Source: Flavobacterium sp. ZT3R18
GTDB lineage: Bacteria > Bacteroidota > Bacteroidia > Flavobacteriales > Flavobacteriaceae
Length of the DNA stretch: 64,000 nucleotides
Direction: 5' to 3'
Assembly: GCF_007097385.1 (NCBI RefSeq)
Contig: NZ_VJZS01000022.1
Span: 1-64,000, forward strand
Program-made: the position numbers and the translations under genes
Notes under the pieces: model-generated
The model's input: only the letters and a program-made list of their open reading frames with translations
Database searches by the model: none
What the model was told of the DNA's origin: nothing
Shown here: one piece after another, positions 59,801 through 64,000 of the stretch
Layout: each line of letters starts with the position of its first letter
Numbering within the stretch: the first letter of the stretch is position 1

Positions 59801-60719
59801 GATGTTGAATGTTATAAGTGACAATCGCAATAGAAAAAAGTCCAAATAAAATCACTAGTTTTAAAATTATACTTAAGTGATGAAAATGGTTGGTCTTTTT
59901 TGCGGAAGCCATTTTTATGATAAAATAGAGTAGGGGCGCAACAACAAACAACAACGCATATAGTGTAGCGAGGTGTAAATTGTTTGCCATATAATAGGTG
60001 TTAATATAGGATATAACCAATACTAACGGTATGAAACTTATAATTAAGACCAATTTTGCTGTTCTGCTAATTCCGAGTGCAATTGGCAATGTATTCATGC
60101 CTTGATTGTAATCGCCGTTGACATCTTCTAGGTCTTTAACGATTTCTCTAATAAAGTTAATGATAAAAGCAAATACGGCATAATCAAGAAGTACGGAAAA
60201 TAAATCGGCCATCAATTGTTGATTTCCTGCATTGGTAACTGGGAAAAGATCAAAAACACCAATGATAATTACGCTAAACGATAATAGTAAAGCCACAATT
60301 ATATTCCCGATAAGCATCATTTGCTTCAGGCTAGTGGAATACAAATAAAGTGTGGCGGCTATCATAATAAAGATAGAGGCAAATCCCGGTTTCGCAATCA
60401 CGTTGGATAAATAGAATCCAATGCCAACGCCCACAATGTTCAGTGCCAAATAGATATTATACGCTTGGGTTTCAGAAACACTTTTGCCTACAACGACTTG
60501 GTTGGGTTTGTTATCATTGTCTGTTGCCTGATCAAAAATATTATTAATCACATAACCGCCAGCTGCAATTAAAACGGTAGATAGCACCAAAAGACAATAC
60601 TGCCAATCATTAAGCGCCAAAGGGATATTTTGCAATTTCAAAAAACCATATCGAAAAAGCAGTTGCATTAAAGCTAACATCAGTAGGTTTTGGTAACGTA
60701 TTAGTTTGAGGTATTTCAT
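59793..60719 (-). CDS. UbiA-family prenyltransferase
   Basis: 308 residues with eight or nine membrane helices. The first Asp-rich motif is NNIFDQATD and the second lies in VKDLEDVNGDYNQG. Bacteroidetes proteins of this type are called geranylgeranylglycerol-phosphate geranylgeranyltransferase-like. Precise substrate unknown. Co-transcribed with maf. Confidence 0.85.
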   Translation of the reverse strand: MKYLKLIRYQNLLMLALMQLLFRYGFLKLQNIPLALNDWQYCLLVLSTVLIAAGGYVINNIFDQATDNDNKPNQVVVGKSVSETQAYNIYLALNIVGVGIGFYLSNVIAKPGFASIFIMIAATLYLYSTSLKQMMLIGNIIVALLLSFSVIIIGVFDLFPVTNAGNQQLMADLFSVLLDYAVFAFIINFIREIVKDLEDVNGDYNQGMNTLPIALGISRTAKLVLIISFIPLVLVISYINTYYMANNLHLATLYALLFVVAPLLYFIIKMASAKKTNHFHHLSIILKLVILFGLFSIAIVTYNIQHHA

Positions 60720-60734
60720 TTTTATTGGTCAGGT

Positions 60735-61000
60735 TTTTAGTTTTCAGTCTCAGTCTCAGTTTTCAGTCTCAGTTTTCAGTTTTCAGTTTTCAGTCTCAGT
60801 CTCAGTTTTTGATTTTGAAAGAATATAGCTGTAAATTAATTATCTCGTAAATAGGTCATTTCATTAAGTATTAAAACTGAAAACTATTTCAGAAGTATCA
60901 GGACTGAAAACTGAAAACTGTTTAAGAAGTATCAGGACTGAAAACTGGGACTGAAAACTGAAAACTGTTTAAGAAGCATCAGGACTGAAAACTGAAAACT
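60735..61000. repeat. TCAGTTTTCAGTC satellite with inverted copies
   Basis: CAGTCTCAG and CAGTTTTCAG units (60738-60807) are followed by GACTGAAAACTG units, including three tandem blocks with AAGTATCAGGACTGAAAACT. Same family as 11097-11240. It lies upstream of the prenyltransferase and downstream of the kdsC-like gene. Confidence 0.85.
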
Positions 61001-61002
61001 AT

Positions 61003-61530
61003 TTAATCATGTTTTCCATCAAAATGAGCCATCCATTTTCCTTGTACTTTCATTACTTGCTCGATTACATCACGGGCAGCACCTTTTCCTCCGTTTTTAT
61101 GAGAAATATAGGTTGAAATCGCTTTTATTTCGGGGCTTGCATCTTGTGGGCATGCAGGCAATCCTACCAATTTCATCACGTGATAGTCGGGAATATCGTC
61201 GCCCATATACAAAACCTGTTCTGGATTGATGCTGTAAACATCGGTGTATTCTTTAAAAGTTTCTACTTTATCTGGAGTACCCAAATGAATATCGGTTATT
61301 CCTAAATTGCGGAGTCTTACTCGCACGCCTTCGTTGCTTCCGCCTGAGATGATACATACATGATACCCGCTTTCAACCGCTGCTTTCATGGCATAACCAT
61401 CACGAATATTCATTGTTCTTAGAATGTCTCCTTCATTGGTTACAAAAACGGAACTGTCTGTAAGTACGCCATCTACGTCAAAAATAAACGTAGTAATATC
61501 ATTCATTATTTCTTTATAGCTTTTTGCCAT
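61003..61530 (-). CDS. KdsC-like HAD phosphatase
   Basis: 175 residues. FDVDGVLTDSSVF (motif I), SGGSNEGV (motif II), and MGDDIPDYHVMKLVGLPACP (motif IV) identify the KDO-8-phosphate phosphatase group. It lacks a cap domain, as KdsC does. It overlaps the DUF2520 gene by 17 bases. Confidence 0.87.
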   Translation of the reverse strand: MAKSYKEIMNDITTFIFDVDGVLTDSSVFVTNEGDILRTMNIRDGYAMKAAVESGYHVCIISGGSNEGVRVRLRNLGITDIHLGTPDKVETFKEYTDVYSINPEQVLYMGDDIPDYHVMKLVGLPACPQDASPEIKAISTYISHKNGGKGAARDVIEQVMKVQGKWMAHFDGKHD

Positions 61531-62275
61531 GATTTTGTATAGATTGTGTTAGTATTTTATAAATTGTAGATTGATTTTCATTTGATAAAAAAGATTCATG
61601 AGCCGCTATAGTCGAAATATCATTGCGTTTTGCAGGTCCAGTTTGGGCATCTTCGGGAGAAAGGGTTAAGAGTTTCTCGGCAGTTTCTAGAATCAGGGGT
61701 TTCAAAATATCGAATGGAACATGGTTTTCTTGACAAATTTCATTTCCTAATTGGTACAAATAGTTGGTAAAATTATTGACAAAAACCGCCGAAACATGCA
61801 AGGCTTTTCGTTGATGTGAATCGATTTTGTAAACACTATCTGAAATAGATCGGGCTACTTTTTCTAGAATTTCATAATCGCTTTCGAGTTGAGTTTCAAG
61901 ACAAAAAGGAATTACTTTAAAATCAACAGCTTTTCCTTTTGTAAAAGTTTGTAAAGGATAAAAAACGCCTTTTCTGTTTTTATCATCTAGTGAAGCCAAT
62001 GGCGCACTTCCCGAAGTATGTACAACCAATCGATTTTCGAAAGGCAATTGAGAGGAAACGCTTGCTATGGCATCATCCGAAACGGCTATAATATACATAT
62101 CAGCTTCTGCCAAAGTATTCCAATCATTCGTAATTTTGCTGGAATCGAGTAGTGGAGAAATTTGCTTTTGCGTTCTTGAAAAAACTTGGATGATTTCTAC
62201 CGCATTACTTTTTGCGAAAGCATCAATCAAGTGTTGTGCCACATTTCCCGAACCGATAATCGTTATTTTAATCAT
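61514..62275 (-). CDS. Rossmann-like plus DUF2520 protein
   Basis: 253 residues. The N-terminal NADP-type motif is IIGSGNVAQHLIDAF, and VVHTSGSAPLASL and GVFYPLQTFTKG follow. The C-terminal half is the DUF2520 helical domain (HVSAVFVNNFTNYLY). Resembles 6-phosphogluconate dehydrogenase/ProC-like reductases; substrate unknown. Confidence 0.88.
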   Translation of the reverse strand: MIKITIIGSGNVAQHLIDAFAKSNAVEIIQVFSRTQKQISPLLDSSKITNDWNTLAEADMYIIAVSDDAIASVSSQLPFENRLVVHTSGSAPLASLDDKNRKGVFYPLQTFTKGKAVDFKVIPFCLETQLESDYEILEKVARSISDSVYKIDSHQRKALHVSAVFVNNFTNYLYQLGNEICQENHVPFDILKPLILETAEKLLTLSPEDAQTGPAKRNDISTIAAHESFLSNENQSTIYKILTQSIQNHGKKL

Positions 62276-62389
62276 TTTACAAAATTAACAAAAAAAAATT
62301 AAGGGTGAGTGTGAGAATAAGATAGCTATCGGGAGTGGTTGTCTTTTTTTAAAGTGTTTGCTCTGGTTTGTATTTTTTAAAGGTTTGTG

Positions 62390-62647
62390 CTAAAATAAAT
62401 CACTATGTGTTCCTGTACGCTCCAAATAAATTTCTTTTTCGCTTTCATTTTGTTTCCAAATCAAAAGCCAGTCGGGTTTTATGTGACACTCCCAACGTCC
62501 AGAATAATTACCACTTAATTTATGAGGTTTATATGTTGTGGGAAGTTCTCCCGTACTTTCAAGTATTCCAATTACGATTTTAAATTCTTCAAAATCGTAA
62601 TTTCTTCTTTTACAAAGCTTGTAAAGGTTTTGAAATAAAGCATGCAA
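62390..62647 (-). pseudogene. YafQ-family toxin with damaged 5' end
   Basis: The frame encodes LHALFQNLYKLCKRRNYDFEE and ends with the full YafQ core: HKLSGNYSGRWECHIKPDWLLIW and ERTGTHSDLF. Only a TTG at 62645-62647 is available as start and an in-frame stop lies at 62660-62662, so the first eight or so residues of a normal YafQ are missing. The catalytic His/Asp region is intact. The 130-base sequence before it is unlike coding DNA. It may be inactive, or expressed weakly from TTG. Confidence 0.65.
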
Positions 62648-62822
62648 AATTTGACGAAGTTATTTTGTTTTTTTTCAAGGCAAAAAATTTTTGAATAGCT
62701 GGGCTATTGAAATATTTTTTAACGAAGAAAAAGGGCGAAAGAACGAGGCAAATTGCAGGGTTTATTTTGAAACATTTACTTAATATCCTTCTTAATCTTT
62801 GATGTATAATTTAGCTCATACA

Positions 62823-63092
62823 TTAAATACCCATTGCATCAAAAAAATCTTGAGAGTTTTTTACTCTGGTTAACCCCTTATCAGCATCAGTTTCTTTAAA
62901 AGTTTTTATGGTTTCCGCATTCGGAACATTTTTACTTGTCGGATATGTTTTTTCCACCTCCAATGATTTATCCGATCCAACTGGATTCTCAAGAATTTCA
63001 ATCGCTTTGGAATCTCTAAAAAAATTAGGCATTACCATAAAAGCTTTTCCTGCTTTGCTACGTTCGTTTAATTTTATTATTAGCGTTGTCAT
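62823..63092 (-). CDS. Antitoxin-like protein of a RelB/YafQ-type module
   Basis: 89 residues. The C-terminal half KNVPNAETIKTFKETDADKG followed by LTRVKNSQDFF is the toxin-wrapping tail typical of Bacteroidetes antitoxins found with YafQ toxins. The N-terminal 35 residues are the DNA-binding or dimer part. It is normally adjacent to the toxin; here 175 bases intervene. Confidence 0.72.
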   Translation of the reverse strand: MTTLIIKLNERSKAGKAFMVMPNFFRDSKAIEILENPVGSDKSLEVEKTYPTSKNVPNAETIKTFKETDADKGLTRVKNSQDFFDAMGI

Positions 63093-63151
63093 AATCCAAT
63101 ATTTTACGCAAAGTTAGTTTTATTTTATCAAAAAGTACTATTTGAATAAAT

Positions 63152-63184
63152 AACCCTGTCAGGGTTCAAAACCCTGACAGGGTT
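63152..63184. repeat. AACCCTGTCAGGG...CCCTGACAGGGTT palindrome
   Basis: A 33-bp palindrome of the same architecture as the CCTAACAGG family with different bases in the arms. Confidence 0.85.
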
Positions 63185-63249
63185 GCGGGGTTGGGGCAAT
63201 TTTGGTTTAAATTAACAATTTCCCACTAAAACAAGTGGACAATTTTGAG

Positions 63250-63257
63250 TACTTTTG
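63250..63257 (+). promoter_or_regulatory. -7 box of ccsBA
   Basis: TACTTTTG, 32 bases before the ATG at 63289. Confidence 0.55.
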
Positions 63258-63288
63258 CGACACTTAAATAAAACGAAACTCCTTTCAA

Positions 63289-64000
63289 ATGGATAAAAAA
63301 TTATTCTCTGTCCTGTTTTCAACCCGATTAATGGCTTTGTTGTTTTTGACTTTTGCAATAGCAATGGGTGCCGGAACTTTTATAGAAAGCAAATACAATA
63401 CTGATACAGCCCGAATTTTAGTGTATAATACCTGGTGGTTTGAAGCTATTATGGGATTCTTTATGATTAATTTTATTGGGAATATCAAGCGTTATCAATT
63501 GCTTAAAAAAGAAAAATGGGCTACTTTATTGCTGCATTTGGCTTTTGTATTTATAATAGGAGGAGCTTTTATCACTCGTTACATCAGTTTTGAAGGAATG
63601 ATGCCTATTCGTGAAGGAGCTGCCGAAAATCAATTTTATTCTGATAAAACATTCTTGACTCTTTTTGTCGATGGAGAATACAAAGGAGAAATGAAACGTA
63701 GAGTTTTTGAAAAAGCCGTTTTATTATCGCCAGTTACCGACAATGATTTTTCTATCAAAGATAAATTTGCAGATACTCGATTTGAAGTAAAATACGAAAA
63801 TTTCATCATGGGGGCCAAAGAATACATTAAACCCGATCCAAAAGGAAGTTTGTATTTTAAATTGGTGGAAGCCGGAGATGGTGGTCGTGAAGAGCATTTC
63901 TTGAAATCAGGGGAAGTTCAAAATGTTCATAATGTACTTTTTGCCTTAAATAAATTTACCGAAGGCGCTATCAATATTAATACAACGGGAAGCAGTTATA
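63289..64000 (+). CDS. Cytochrome c biogenesis protein CcsBA, N-terminal part (partial)
   Basis: Open from ATG 63289 to the window end, 237 residues seen. It begins DKKLFSVLFSTRLMALLFLT, then FAIAMGAGTFIES and WWFEAIMGFFMINFIGNI, the first ResB/CcsB membrane helices, followed by a periplasmic beta domain (FIMGAKEYIKPDPKGS). The Bacteroidetes protein is a fused CcsB-CcsA of more than 1000 residues that exports haem and attaches it to apocytochromes; the CcsA half lies beyond the window. Confidence 0.87.
   Translation, partial: MDKKLFSVLFSTRLMALLFLTFAIAMGAGTFIESKYNTDTARILVYNTWWFEAIMGFFMINFIGNIKRYQLLKKEKWATLLLHLAFVFIIGGAFITRYISFEGMMPIREGAAENQFYSDKTFLTLFVDGEYKGEMKRRVFEKAVLLSPVTDNDFSIKDKFADTRFEVKYENFIMGAKEYIKPDPKGSLYFKLVEAGDGGREEHFLKSGEVQNVHNVLFALNKFTEGAININTTGSSY

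Noticed and set aside
59801..59845. Upstream ATG for maf
   Set aside because: It adds 15 hydrophobic residues from within the prenyltransferase gene; the family starts at MLKEKLQ.

Overview
The window reads as chromosome of a Flavobacterium-like member of the Bacteroidetes. The base composition is A/T-rich, promoters resemble the Bacteroidetes TAnnTTTG -7 box, proteins such as PIG-L deacetylase, DUF1684, DUF2911, SulP and TonB/CarboxypepD_reg receptors look flavobacterial, and the intergenic repeats are of the kind that crowd Flavobacterium genomes. All assignments come from reading the sequence and recalling protein families; no database search was run.

Region 1 (1-5552) is a T6SS-type effector island on the + strand. 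It holds the tail of a VgrG-like tip protein, a GxSxG alpha/beta-hydrolase effector candidate, two homologous small membrane proteins (immunity candidates), a detached second VgrG C-terminal module, a 442-residue protein with a caspase-like HG...AC dyad, a four-TM membrane protein and a membrane-anchored CHAP-domain protein.

Region 2 (6163-37721) is a cobalamin (B12) biosynthesis locus. cobW-cobN run on the + strand. A long - strand series follows a classical cobalamin riboswitch at about 28.5-28.7 kb: TonB receptor, Ni/Co transporter, dehydrogenase, cobA, cbiX, cobI, cobJ-cobH, cobL, cbiG-cobM, cobK, cbiD, a second Ni/Co transporter, chlID and pduO-type ATR. Beyond a ferric-reductase/porin pair come cbiB, cobD, cobQ and pduX (-) and cbiA (+). 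Together these cover uroporphyrinogen III to adenosylcobinamide phosphate. The cobalt-early type enzymes CbiX, CbiD and CbiG coexist with the late chelatase CobN/ChlID. The nucleotide-loop genes (cobU, cobS, cobT, cobC) are not in the window.

The locus is invaded by a repeat family with core CTTCGACAGGCTCAG. It fills gaps, supplies C-termini of two enzymes, sits in frame in cobN, and forms a roughly 130-residue linker joining a GIY-YIG endonuclease domain to CobJ-CobH. A second fusion joins a [2Fe-2S] thioredoxin-like ferredoxin to the TonB receptor and leaves the receptor signal peptide internal. These two fusions, and the possible link between GIY-YIG and the repeat, are the most unusual things here.

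Region 3 (37722-64000) is ordinary chromosome: a decayed stretch with an ilvD remnant and a tRNA-like remnant, an MreB paralogue, tRNA-Arg, apt, a blaR/blaI pair, an MFS transporter, tatD, tcdA, HAD phosphatases, SulP, a PIG-L deacetylase with a sodium symporter, maf, a UbiA prenyltransferase, a kdsC-like gene, a damaged YafQ toxin module and the start of ccsBA. A structured RNA-like element recurs downstream of three - strand genes (31.4, 43.4 and 52.0 kb), with compensating stem differences between two of the copies.
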